Origin: Mobiluncus massiliensis
Lineage (GTDB): Bacteria; Actinomycetota; Actinomycetes; Actinomycetales; Actinomycetaceae
DNA length: 64,000 nt
Assembly (NCBI RefSeq): GCF_949769255.1
Contig: NZ_OX458329.1
Span: forward strand, 682,001-746,000
Direction of reading: 5' to 3'
The notes below the pieces were generated by a model. It ran no database searches. It was given only the letters and a program-made list of their open reading frames with translations, and was not told the DNA's origin. Positions 46,929 to 55,263 of this stretch are shown here, piece after piece; position 1 is the first letter of the stretch, and each line of letters starts with the position of its first letter. The position numbers and the translations under genes are program-made.

Positions 46929-47798
46929 CAATCCCGCCACGATTTCCGTGTCTAACTGACGTTCGCTCAGGCCCTCGCCCACGGAAACCAGGTAATCAAA
47001 ACGCAGGCAGGGCTGGGTTCGCATTCCCAGAACAGAAGTCACACCCAAGGCGTTGAACGTATTTAACTCATTGATGGCATCGAACAAACTTTCGGCAGGA
47101 AACGGCTGTCCCAGTTCAACCAGCATAGAGGTGGATAGCCAGGTGTCTTCCCCGAATAGCCGCAGCACCATCAAGTCGTCTGAATCACGCAGGCGCAGTA
47201 CCGTGCCGTCACGGTATACTCGCAGGTTGAGGCGGTCTGCGGCCTGGGCAACCGACTCCACACTGACCGGTGCGGTGAGCGCATTATCCGAAAACCCTGG
47301 AACAATCTGGACGATGTGCTGTTTGGGTAACAGGTCATGATGGGAAAAGTCCGTTTCCGCGTCTAGCTCACAGGGGAAATCGGCTTCCACGCTGGAAAAG
47401 AACCGTTCAGCCATAATCACAGCCAGCAACAGGTGGGCTTCCAACTGCTGGTCGCCCATACCGACAGTGACCTGGGCGTTCGTCTGGGCACAGAGATGAT
47501 AGTGATTGCCGTGCAGATAAGTCACCACTCGTGGACCGACAGCCTCGCGATTGTGGTGCAGGACGTAAGGCAGCAGGCGAGAGCGTTCGTGGACGGAAAC
47601 CGTGGCGCGCCAGACCGAGCGCATGCGCAAGACCCCCGTCACCAAGTCAATGTAACTGGTGGCGGTTGCGCCAGGCATCATCACCGTGCGCCTAGAGTCG
47701 TAAACGTCCACAACATAGCTGCGAGAAGCACCATCGAGGGCTTCGCAGACGCGTTCCAGTGTCACCACCCGCGGACGTTGAGCAGTCAACTGCGGCAT
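46869..47798 (-). CDS. YbjN-domain protein
   Basis: 309 residues that look like two related YbjN-type domains. The first covers about 10-150 (FCEALDGA-like start, RATVSVHERSRLLPYVLHHNREAVGPRV, AHLLLAVIMAERFFSSVEADFP). The second covers about 175-305 (VSVESVAQAADRLNLRVYRDG, NELNTFNALGVTSVLGMRTQP, ERQLDTEIVAGLSVTQNLAASL). The fold resembles type III secretion chaperones; function unknown. The last 60 bp are antisense to the end of miaA. Confidence 0.75.
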   Translation of the reverse strand: MPQLTAQRPRVVTLERVCEALDGASRSYVVDVYDSRRTVMMPGATATSYIDLVTGVLRMRSVWRATVSVHERSRLLPYVLHHNREAVGPRVVTYLHGNHYHLCAQTNAQVTVGMGDQQLEAHLLLAVIMAERFFSSVEADFPCELDAETDFSHHDLLPKQHIVQIVPGFSDNALTAPVSVESVAQAADRLNLRVYRDGTVLRLRDSDDLMVLRLFGEDTWLSTSMLVELGQPFPAESLFDAINELNTFNALGVTSVLGMRTQPCLRFDYLVSVGEGLSERQLDTEIVAGLSVTQNLAASLRKKAPTLFL

Positions 47799-47967
47799 AA
47801 TTTAATGTTACGGGGCGGGCTCGTGCTTTGGGTGAAAACGGGGGGCCGAATAATTCAGCTACCCGTAACGGCACTGTTCACAAGGATTTTGGTCGTTTTT
47901 GTCGGTGCTGCTCGCAGCGCGGTCAGAAACCCGTGGTTTTCATCTGTCCAGAATGTCCGGGGTGCCC

Positions 47968-48612
47968 TCAAGCGGCGTTCCGGCGTAGCTGCAGCACCCG
48001 AAATCCTTTCGAGGAGGCGATTTTTTCCCCGGCCCAGCCGTGCTCGTTTAGATATGCCAGGAACGGATCGGATCCCAGGTTGCGGCCCATCACGAGGTAA
48101 GCGACTCCCTCCGGCTTTAAACGGGTTCGCCAGGCCTCCCACATCGCGTGCAGCGCCGCTTTGCCCACCCGTACCGGCGGGTTGGACCAAATGACATCCA
48201 CGGAGTTTGGCCCCAGGGTCGCAAAAGCCTCAGCTTCGCTCAGTGCCTGAATATTAGGCAGACCGTTAGCGGCTGCGTTTGCACTGGTCAGCTCCAGGGC
48301 GCGGGTGTTTACGTCCACGGCGTAGACCTGGGCGGAGGGTCGCTCGGCGGCTAGAGTCAGCGCCAACGGTCCCCATCCGCAGCCCACATCGACGAAAACT
48401 CCTGAACCGCCCAGCTCTGATGCGGAGGGCAGGGAGGGAACTTTACGCAATAACACCTCAGTGCCCTTGTCCAAACCGTGACCAGAAAAAACCCCGTGAG
48501 CCGTCGTGACGCGAAAATCACGACCGGCTATAGAAACGGTCAGCTCCCGAGTGGAGCTCTCGGAATGGGGAGTGGCTGCGAAATAGTGCTCGCCGGCAGG
48601 CTGCGGACTCAA
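47968..48612 (-). CDS. Class I methyltransferase, RsmC-like
   Basis: 214 residues. HYFAATPHSES start, FSGHGLDKGTEVLL, motif I FVDVGCGWGPLALTLA and the N-methyltransferase motif SNPPVRVGKAALH. It matches the C-terminal catalytic half of RsmC, which makes m2G1207 in 16S rRNA; the short one-domain form is usual outside proteobacteria. TTG start at 48612 follows AGGAGA. Downstream of a membrane protein gene (18 bp). Confidence 0.88.
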   Translation of the reverse strand: MSPQPAGEHYFAATPHSESSTRELTVSIAGRDFRVTTAHGVFSGHGLDKGTEVLLRKVPSLPSASELGGSGVFVDVGCGWGPLALTLAAERPSAQVYAVDVNTRALELTSANAAANGLPNIQALSEAEAFATLGPNSVDVIWSNPPVRVGKAALHAMWEAWRTRLKPEGVAYLVMGRNLGSDPFLAYLNEHGWAGEKIASSKGFRVLQLRRNAA

Positions 48613-48630
48613 CTGGTCTCCTAACTTGTC

Positions 48631-49614
48631 TCAGAAAAGTTTAGCGACCACGTGACTGATTAACGAAGTGAGCACACTGACAATCAGTCCCAGCAGGAAC
48701 GCTCCCAAAATGCTGTGCGTAAAGAAAAATAAGCAAACGCCGGCGCCTAGGGCAGAAAGCACGAACTCAATCATCCACTCCAACAGTTGCGGAACTTTCA
48801 CATGGAGCGCCACGGTTTGTACCGCTTCGTCCAAAACGACGAGGACTACTGTGACCAGCAATGACAGACCGAGGTAGGGCCAAAAGTCTTCAAAAATAAT
48901 GGCGATTTCCTGCGGACCCCAGCCAGAGAGCAGCAGCACGCACAGGGTGGGAATCGTCAGAACCAGCAGGTTTGCCAGCAGTCTTACTACGAGATTGGCG
49001 ATTTCCACCGGCGAGTGCGGCTCGGTCGGTCCCGCGGGACGGTTTGACGGGGCGCGGCGCTCCACGTGCTGCGAAATGAGCTGCGAATGACCCTGAATAA
49101 TGGGTTTTTGTGCCGTTTTTGCGGAGTGGTCAGCCGGAGAAGCGTCTGAGGCGTTCGCGGTTTTCCTCGTTTTCATCTCTGAGGGTGTTGCCGGATTGCT
49201 GGAGGTCGGGGTTCCGGGCTGAGGATAGACCGTTTCTCCCTCGGTCGTTTCCGTAGTCTCTGATAAAGCGGCATTTTCAGCGGAGGGTTGCACCGGAGCT
49301 TCGATTTCGGCGGGTTGTGAGGGGTTGGCGGTGGTTCTCTCGGGCTCGGAATCAATGACATTCGACTTGTTTCGGCGCAGTCGTTCGGGAACCATAATGG
49401 TGGAATCGAGTTCAGCTGCTTCGAGGATGATTTCTTCTTCAGAGCGCCAGTCAGGCACGTTGTACAGGGCCTTGTGGCGATTCTTGAGGTGTTCATCGGC
49501 AGGACTGGGAACGGGGGCCGTGCGGGGAAGCGACTGGCCAAACGGGGACGCGCGCCGCTCAGACGGAGCGTTAGAATTTTGGTCTCCGGGGTCCGTTGTA
49601 TCCTTTAAAACCAA
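48631..49614 (-). CDS. Membrane protein with long disordered N-terminus
   Basis: 327 residues. About the first 205 are hydrophilic, rich in Pro, Ser, Thr and Glu, and probably disordered and cytoplasmic. Four membrane helices follow (LLANLLVLTIPTLCVLLLSG, LGLSLLVTVVLVVLDE, LLEWMIEFVLSALGAGVCLF and ILGAFLLGLIVSVLTSLI). No family recognised. The start codon is a TTG at 49614 without a good ribosome site, so the exact N-terminus is uncertain. Confidence 0.65.
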   Translation of the reverse strand: MVLKDTTDPGDQNSNAPSERRASPFGQSLPRTAPVPSPADEHLKNRHKALYNVPDWRSEEEIILEAAELDSTIMVPERLRRNKSNVIDSEPERTTANPSQPAEIEAPVQPSAENAALSETTETTEGETVYPQPGTPTSSNPATPSEMKTRKTANASDASPADHSAKTAQKPIIQGHSQLISQHVERRAPSNRPAGPTEPHSPVEIANLVVRLLANLLVLTIPTLCVLLLSGWGPQEIAIIFEDFWPYLGLSLLVTVVLVVLDEAVQTVALHVKVPQLLEWMIEFVLSALGAGVCLFFFTHSILGAFLLGLIVSVLTSLISHVVAKLF

Positions 49615-49677
49615 AGCTCAAACCTTTACTTGCATGGGCTGGGAGATACCCTAAATTCTAGGCGGAAGGAACGTAAC

Positions 49678-51207
49678 TTGCAGGATAACACGGAGGATTG
49701 CCCGAACTTGGGTGTCCTTTCGCCCGTTGCTGCCGTTGCGCCGCCAACGGGAGAGGAACCTGCGCCTGACAATCCGCCCCGGTCTCAACACGATGCTGCC
49801 GAACAAGCCCAGCGGTGGGCCGATCGCTATGCCTTGGGGCGGGTGGAATCTATCGGTTCCGAGCTGCAGGACATCAGTGAGGTTGAATACCGTGAAGTGC
49901 GGTTGGAAAAGGTCATTTTGGTCGGGATTTTCGCCGCCGACCGGGACGAGGCCGAATTGTCACTACAAGAGCTTGCTGCCCTAGCGAAAACGGCGGGGGC
50001 TGTCGTACTGGCCGGGCTGCTGCAGCGGCGCGAGAAACCGGACGTAGCAACTTTCCTGGGGCGGGGCAAAGCCCACGAACTGAAAGCTCAGGTTGCCGCT
50101 CTGGGGGCGGATACGGTCATCATCGATGACGAATTAGCCCCCAGTCAACGCCGTGCCCTGGAGGACGTAGTAAAGGTCAAGGTTATAGACCGTACCGCCC
50201 TCATTTTGGATATTTTTGCCCAGCATGCCACCTCGCGGGAAGGCAAAGCCCAAGTGGAACTGGCTCAGTTGGAATACCTGCTGCCGCGACTGCGTGGCTG
50301 GGGCGAATCGATGAGCCGTCAAGCCGGGGGGCGGGCTGCCGCCGGTGAGGGTATCGGCGCACGCGGACCGGGTGAAACCAAGATTGAACTCGATCGGCGC
50401 CGGATTCGTTCCCGGATGGCTCGGCTGCGGCGCACCATAAAATCTTTGGCTCCAACTCGTGAGGCGAAACGAGCCAGTCGTAGAGCTGGGGAGATACCCG
50501 CGGTGGCGATTGTGGGATATACCAACGCCGGCAAGTCCTCGCTATTGAATCGGCTGGCGGGGGCCAATCTGTTGGTGCATGATGCCCTGTTTGCCACCCT
50601 TGACCCCAGCGTGCGCCGGACTCATACTCCGGAAGGGCGGGAATACACACTGACAGATACGGTTGGGTTCGTGCGGCGCCTGCCTACTGAACTGGTGGAG
50701 GCTTTTCGTTCCACTTTGGAAGAAACCGCTATGGCTGATTTGATTTTGCACGTCGTGGATGGTTCTAACCCCAACCCGCTGGCTCAAGTCGCGGCGGTGG
50801 ATGCCACCCTGGAGGCTGTGGAGGGCATCGAGGATGTCCCGGTCATGATGGTGGTAAACAAAATCGATCAGGCTACGGCTCCCGCCCTTGCGCTGCTGCG
50901 TCATTCCCTACCGGAGGCATACTACGTTTCGGCCCGGACCGGGGAAGGCATTGCGGCGCTGCAGGATGCCATTGCCGATCGTCTGCCCTGGCCGGGGCAG
51001 CGGGTTCGAGTCGTGGTGAAGTGGGAAAACACGGGTCTGCTGGAACGGATTTATCGTGACGGCAAACTCTTGACCCGCCAGAATCGTGAGGACGGCACGT
51101 TTGTAGACGCCTGGGTACCCCCGGCTTTGGGGGCAAAACTGCTTGATCAGGCTATGGAAGATAATCATGAAACGGGCGAGGGGGCCGACAGTGTCACAAA
51201 CGATTGA
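49678..51207 (+). CDS. hflX: Ribosome-associated GTPase
   Basis: About 509 residues. N-terminal HflX domain (LQELAALAKTAGAVVLAGLLQRRE, FLGRGKAHEL, DDELAPSQRRALED), helical linker with AGGRAAAGEGIGARGPGETKIELDRRRI, and G domain: G1 GYTNAGKSSLLN, G3 DTVGFVRRLPTELVEAF, G4 NKID. HflX splits stalled or stress-arrested 70S ribosomes. TTG 49678 is chosen because GGAAGGA lies 7 bases upstream; a longer frame from 49630 lacks one. dinG overlaps its end by 17 bp. Confidence 0.93.
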   Translation: MQDNTEDCPNLGVLSPVAAVAPPTGEEPAPDNPPRSQHDAAEQAQRWADRYALGRVESIGSELQDISEVEYREVRLEKVILVGIFAADRDEAELSLQELAALAKTAGAVVLAGLLQRREKPDVATFLGRGKAHELKAQVAALGADTVIIDDELAPSQRRALEDVVKVKVIDRTALILDIFAQHATSREGKAQVELAQLEYLLPRLRGWGESMSRQAGGRAAAGEGIGARGPGETKIELDRRRIRSRMARLRRTIKSLAPTREAKRASRRAGEIPAVAIVGYTNAGKSSLLNRLAGANLLVHDALFATLDPSVRRTHTPEGREYTLTDTVGFVRRLPTELVEAFRSTLEETAMADLILHVVDGSNPNPLAQVAAVDATLEAVEGIEDVPVMMVVNKIDQATAPALALLRHSLPEAYYVSARTGEGIAALQDAIADRLPWPGQRVRVVVKWENTGLLERIYRDGKLLTRQNREDGTFVDAWVPPALGAKLLDQAMEDNHETGEGADSVTND

Positions 51208-53296
51208 TGATAGCGCCGCGGTCAAACCCGCTGCGGGGGCGGGCGCTTTTGCGGACTATGTTCCCAGTTCAGAGCTGCAGAAAGTCCTGACTGAGGCGGT
51301 GTCTTTATTGGGCGGCAGTGAGCGGCCCGGTCAAGTAGCGATGGCTGCCGCGGTGGAACAAACGTTGCACTCAGATGGCAAATTAGCAGTTCAGGCAGGG
51401 ACTGGAACCGGGAAATCCCTGGGATACTTACTGCCGGCGCTGCTGTATTGCCTGCATGAGGACGTCCGAGTGGTCATTTCAACCGCAACTTTGGCTCTGC
51501 AAAACCAAATCATCACAAAGGATGCCCCCCTGGCGGTGGAAGCGGTGAAAAACGTGACCGGTTCCGAGCTGCGCGTAGAGGTTCTCAAAGGCTGGCAAAA
51601 CTATGTCTGCCTGCACAAGTTGAACGGCGGTTACGAAGGTAGCGAGGACGATTTGTTCTCCACTATGGAAGATTCCCTGAGTCCCACAGCTGACGGGAGT
51701 GGCGAGGCCGTATCGGGACCGGGGATGAAAGCCGCGCGGCAAATGCGGGGATTTGCTGCGGAAACAAAGAAACTCTACGAGTGGGCTCGAGAAACTCCGA
51801 CCGGGGATCGGGACGAAGCCCCGCGCGGTATCGGCTCTCGGGCTTGGCGGCAAGTTTCCCTGTCCAGCTTGGAATGCGTCGGGGAAAAATGCCCGTTCCG
51901 TTCCGAATGTTTCCAGGTCTCGGCTCGCGACAAGGCAGCGCAGGCGCAGGTGGTAGTGACAAACCACGCCATGATTGGGCTGGAAGCTGCCGGGAAACAG
52001 AATCCGTTGCCCCAGTGTGAGGCCATCATCATTGATGAGGCTCATGAACTGGCCGAACGGGTGCGTTCTCAGGCATCTACTGAGTTCAGCGCCAATATGT
52101 TGGCAAATTGTGCCAAAGCGGCTGGCAGCTTGGGAGTTTCCGGCAGCGAGGAACTTGCCCAGCAAGCTATCTCACTGGGCGTGGCGCTACAAAATCTGGA
52201 AGATGGTCGTTTCACACAAATGCCTGAGGCGGTGGCGGAATGCCGGTTGCTGTCCCTGCCGCCTTTGAAAGCTGCCCTGACGGAGTTGAGCGCGAAGGGT
52301 GGGGCCGATGCGGGTTCAGACGGCGAAAAAACAGCGGACGCCGCGAGGACGGCCGTCGCGAAAGCCATTCTGACCAGCCTGTTAGATACGCTTGAGACGA
52401 TGACCCCGGAATCGGTCGCGAACGGTGAAACGATTCTGTGGCTGAGTCGGGGACGCGATGCGGACCAGGAACCCCGGCTCTACACCGCTCCACTGGACGT
52501 GGCCGGAAAGCTCGCGAATCGATTGTGGAGCGAACACGCCATCATCGCTACCTCGGCCACGCTCAAGCTGGGGGGCACATTTGCGCCGCTCATGCACAAG
52601 ATGGGTCTGCAGCTTGATGATCCGCAGCCGGAAACCCTAGATGTCGGCTCCCCGTTTCGCCACGATCGGCAGGGCATTTTGTACCTGGCTCGGGACTTGC
52701 CCGCGCCCACTCGCGGAGAGCACCCCGAAGTATTTTGGGATCGGCTGGTGGAACTGGTTGAGGCCTCGGGAGGCGGGGCGCTGGGGCTGTTTTCCTCGCG
52801 CAAAATGGCCGAGCGTGCGGGGGAAATACTTCGAGAACGCACCGATTTGCCCATCATGGTCCAAGGTGAAGATTCCATGTCAGCCCTGGTCAAAGATATG
52901 CGCGAGGACACTTCCGCTTGCCTGATGGGGACTCTCTCGCTGTGGCAGGGGGTGGATTTGCCGGGGCATACTTGCCGTTTGGTGCTGATTGACCGGATTC
53001 CTTTCCCGGTTCCCAGCGACCCGGTCATCGAGGCGCGCTGTGCCGCGGTCAAACGTGCCGGGGGCAGTGACTTTATGGAAGTCTCCCTGACTCATGCCGC
53101 CCTGTTGCTGGCACAAGGAACCGGGCGGCTGCTGCGTTCCGCCGCGGATCGCGGGGTGGTGGCGGTGTTGGATTCGCGTCTGGCCACCGCGCGGTATGGG
53201 GGATTTTTGCGAGCCTCCCTGCCGCCCTTGTGGCCTACGGAGGACGCGCAGGTAGTGTTGGATGCTTTACGGCGACTGCACCAGCAAGTTTCCTAG
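51191..53296 (+). CDS. dinG: DinG-family XPD-like helicase
   Basis: 701 residues. Superfamily 2 helicase with Walker A AGTGTGKS, DEAH box IIIDEAHEL, motif VI QGTGRLLRS, and four Cys for an iron-sulphur cluster (Cys140, 229, 234 and 240, the last three in CVGEKCPFRSEC). DinG-type enzymes unwind DNA with 5'-3' polarity and resolve R-loops. GTG 51191 follows GAGGGGG and gives the normal N-terminus. Cotranscribed with hflX; no SOS box seen directly before it. Confidence 0.9.
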   Translation: MSQTIDDSAAVKPAAGAGAFADYVPSSELQKVLTEAVSLLGGSERPGQVAMAAAVEQTLHSDGKLAVQAGTGTGKSLGYLLPALLYCLHEDVRVVISTATLALQNQIITKDAPLAVEAVKNVTGSELRVEVLKGWQNYVCLHKLNGGYEGSEDDLFSTMEDSLSPTADGSGEAVSGPGMKAARQMRGFAAETKKLYEWARETPTGDRDEAPRGIGSRAWRQVSLSSLECVGEKCPFRSECFQVSARDKAAQAQVVVTNHAMIGLEAAGKQNPLPQCEAIIIDEAHELAERVRSQASTEFSANMLANCAKAAGSLGVSGSEELAQQAISLGVALQNLEDGRFTQMPEAVAECRLLSLPPLKAALTELSAKGGADAGSDGEKTADAARTAVAKAILTSLLDTLETMTPESVANGETILWLSRGRDADQEPRLYTAPLDVAGKLANRLWSEHAIIATSATLKLGGTFAPLMHKMGLQLDDPQPETLDVGSPFRHDRQGILYLARDLPAPTRGEHPEVFWDRLVELVEASGGGALGLFSSRKMAERAGEILRERTDLPIMVQGEDSMSALVKDMREDTSACLMGTLSLWQGVDLPGHTCRLVLIDRIPFPVPSDPVIEARCAAVKRAGGSDFMEVSLTHAALLLAQGTGRLLRSAADRGVVAVLDSRLATARYGGFLRASLPPLWPTEDAQVVLDALRRLHQQVS

Positions 53297-53316
53297 GGGT
53301 GGGGGCAACCTAAACC

Positions 53317-54000
53317 TTACAGGGAACGGATTACGGTGACGACCTTGCCTAAAATGGTGGCGGTATCGCCGGGGATGGGCGCGTAGTTATCGTTGTGGGG
53401 CAGCAGCCAAACGTGCCCGTCAGCTCGGGAAAACTCTTTCACCGTGGCCTCGCCGTCAATCATCGCCGCCACGATTTCACCGTTGCGTGCTTCGCTTTGA
53501 TGGCGCACCACGACCCAGTCCCCGTCTAAAATGCCTCCGTCCTGCATGGATTCGCCCTTTACTGCGAGCATGAACAGTTCACCGGAACCGGTAAAGCGGC
53601 GGGGCAGGGCAAATGTGTCCTCGACCATTTCCTCGGCGGTTATGGGGGTGCCTGCTGCAATCTGTCCGACCAGAGGGACGGCTGTCTCCGCCGCGGTGTC
53701 GGCGATACCCACCGGAATGGTGGTGACGGTGGCAGTCGGTGTCGCGCCGGGTGCGGAGTCCGGTTGAGGAGTTTCCATCCCCTCCGGAAGTTTCACAAAT
53801 TCCAAGGCGCGCGGCGTGTTAGGAGCCCGGCGCAGGTAGCCCTTTTTGGTCAGCACATCAAGGTGGTGTTTGACCGAGGAAGGGGAGGATAGACCCATGG
53901 CCTCGGCGAGCTCGCGCACCGAAGGGGGGTAGGCGAGCTTCTGGCTGAGTTGGTACAAAGTCGTTAAAACTTCCTGTTGTCGTTTGGTCAGGTCGCTCAC
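53317..54000 (-). CDS. lexA: SOS repressor
   Basis: 227 residues from GTG 54000, which follows AAAGGAG; the frame runs on to 54087 but lacks a ribosome site there. Helix-turn-helix SVRELAEAMGLSSPSSVKHHLDVL at 27-50. Self-cleavage bond Ala116-Gly117 in GQIAAGTP, catalytic Ser151 in GESMQDGG and Lys188 in ATVKEF. All are intact. The linker between domains (about 75-108) is long, as in other actinobacteria. Convergent with dinG (20 bp), divergent from the LysM gene. Confidence 0.97.
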   Translation of the reverse strand: MSDLTKRQQEVLTTLYQLSQKLAYPPSVRELAEAMGLSSPSSVKHHLDVLTKKGYLRRAPNTPRALEFVKLPEGMETPQPDSAPGATPTATVTTIPVGIADTAAETAVPLVGQIAAGTPITAEEMVEDTFALPRRFTGSGELFMLAVKGESMQDGGILDGDWVVVRHQSEARNGEIVAAMIDGEATVKEFSRADGHVWLLPHNDNYAPIPGDTATILGKVVTVIRSL

Positions 54001-54131
54001 TACTGCTCCTTTATCTGGTACTTCGCGCGGGTTAACGGGCAAAAAGCCGTTTATGGTAACTGCCGAATTTTCGTCTCCGGGGTCCATGTCAGACTGGCAA
54101 TTGTCAGGTTAACTGCGGTCAAAATTAATAT

Positions 54132-54147
54132 TCGCACAAATGTTCGA
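54132..54147. promoter_or_regulatory. SOS box, lexA-proximal
   Basis: TCGCACAAATGTTCGA: one base from the consensus TCGAACAnnTGTTCGA in the left half. It lies 132 bp before the lexA start and is a candidate for LexA autoregulation. Confidence 0.8.
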
Positions 54148-54201
54148 TTTTGACTCGACAACGCGCCGGCAATGGTTTATATTATACGTACAGATGTTCG
54201 A

Positions 54202-54217
54202 ACGAACAAATGTTCGA
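54202..54217. promoter_or_regulatory. SOS box of the LysM gene
   Basis: ACGAACAAATGTTCGA, with only the first base off the consensus. It overlaps an additional dyad TGTTCGAACGAACA (54195-54208) and lies 19 bp before the LysM-protein start, so LexA would repress that gene tightly. Confidence 0.8.
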
Positions 54218-54235
54218 ATGAATGGAGGGATTACC

Positions 54236-54673
54236 ATGACAGCAGTTTTGGCACCGAGTTTTGAGGTTAGCGAGCTGGCTCCGAACCACCCGGCGGTGCG
54301 TGCTTTCAGAGCCCGGCAGTCGCGTCCGGCTTACCTGCGTTTGGTTCCGAAGGCGTCGGAGTCCCCGGCTGTGGCTGCCCGCCCGGTCTTGTCGTGGGAT
54401 GCCGTGGCCCTGCGAGTGGGGATCTTTATTCTGGCTGCCCTCGTTATGGTGTTCCTGGGTATGGTGTTGGGGCTGGGGCTCAGTCCTGATTTCGTTCCCA
54501 CGGATTTTATGCAACACACGGTCGTGCCGGGCGATACGCTGTGGGATATTGCCGCAGCTAATGCCGCCGGTGTGCCAACTGACGAGGTCTTGGCGGATAT
54601 GATGGACGCAAATGCCTTAGACGCGGGTTCCGTGCTGAGAACTGGGCAAACGTTGTTAGTTCCGGTTTATTGA
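54236..54673 (+). CDS. SOS-controlled LysM membrane protein, probable cell-division inhibitor
   Basis: 145 residues. A cytoplasmic part of about 55, one membrane helix ([22 protein letters not shown], about 62-83) and an external LysM domain from [21 protein letters not shown] to the end. Position (divergent from lexA, before nrdR) and plan match ChiZ of Mycobacterium, DivS of Corynebacterium and YneA of Bacillus, which delay division during the SOS response. ATG 54236 follows GGAGGG. Two SOS boxes precede it. Confidence 0.85.
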   Translation: MTAVLAPSFEVSELAPNHPAVRAFRARQSRPAYLRLVPKASESPAVAARPVLSWDAVALRVGIFILAALVMVFLGMVLGLGLSPDFVPTDFMQHTVVPGDTLWDIAAANAAGVPTDEVLADMMDANALDAGSVLRTGQTLLVPVY

Positions 54674-54768
54674 AAATGATGGGGTTTAGCCCTGCATTCC
54701 AGCTTGCGAAAACTTCAGTTTGCACTTACGGTGAAACCTGTAGTCTTGCAGCGGTGAAGGAGGGCGAT

Positions 54769-55221
54769 GTGCACTGTCCGTTTTGTCATCACGAAGATTC
54801 CCGCGTGATTGATTCACGTACTGCTGACGACGGTGCCTCCATTCGGCGGCGTCGTGAATGCCCCAGTTGCGGCCGGCGCTTCACCACTTTGGAAACCACA
54901 CTGCTGCTGATTAAGAAACGTTCCGGAGCAACCGAGCCGTTCCGGCGCAGCAAGGTTATTGCCGGTTTGGCCAAAGCCACCCAAGGCCGTCCCATCAGTT
55001 CCGATCAGCTTGCGCTTATGGCTCAAGGCATTGAGGAAACCCTACGGGCTTCCGGGAAAGCCGTTATTAACTCCGAGGAAGTCGGCAAAGCCATTTTGGA
55101 ACCGCTAAAGGAATTGGACGAAGTTGCCTATCTGCGTTTCGCTTCGGTTTATTCAGATTTCAACTCCCTGGAGGACTTTGAGGATGCTATCGCCTCATTA
55201 AAGAGCCACTCGCAGAGTTAA
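54769..55221 (+). CDS. nrdR: Ribonucleotide reductase repressor
   Basis: 150 residues. Zinc ribbon [17 protein letters not shown]...ECPSCGRRF (Cys3, 6, 31, 34), then an ATP-cone domain ([24 protein letters not shown]-like, [20 protein letters not shown]). It senses dNTP/ATP and represses nrd operons. GTG 54769 follows AAGGAGG at 5 bases; a longer frame from 54670 is rejected. 95 bp after the LysM gene, the same order as in Mycobacterium. Confidence 0.95.
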   Translation: MHCPFCHHEDSRVIDSRTADDGASIRRRRECPSCGRRFTTLETTLLLIKKRSGATEPFRRSKVIAGLAKATQGRPISSDQLALMAQGIEETLRASGKAVINSEEVGKAILEPLKELDEVAYLRFASVYSDFNSLEDFEDAIASLKSHSQS

Positions 55222-55263
55222 CCGCGGGAAGCGGGCCGGTAGCACTTTCCGAGCTGCTAACCC

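Noticed and set aside
54001-54087. N-terminal extension of LexA to 54087
   Set aside because: No ribosome site there, while GTG 54000 has AAAGGAG and gives the usual LexA start.
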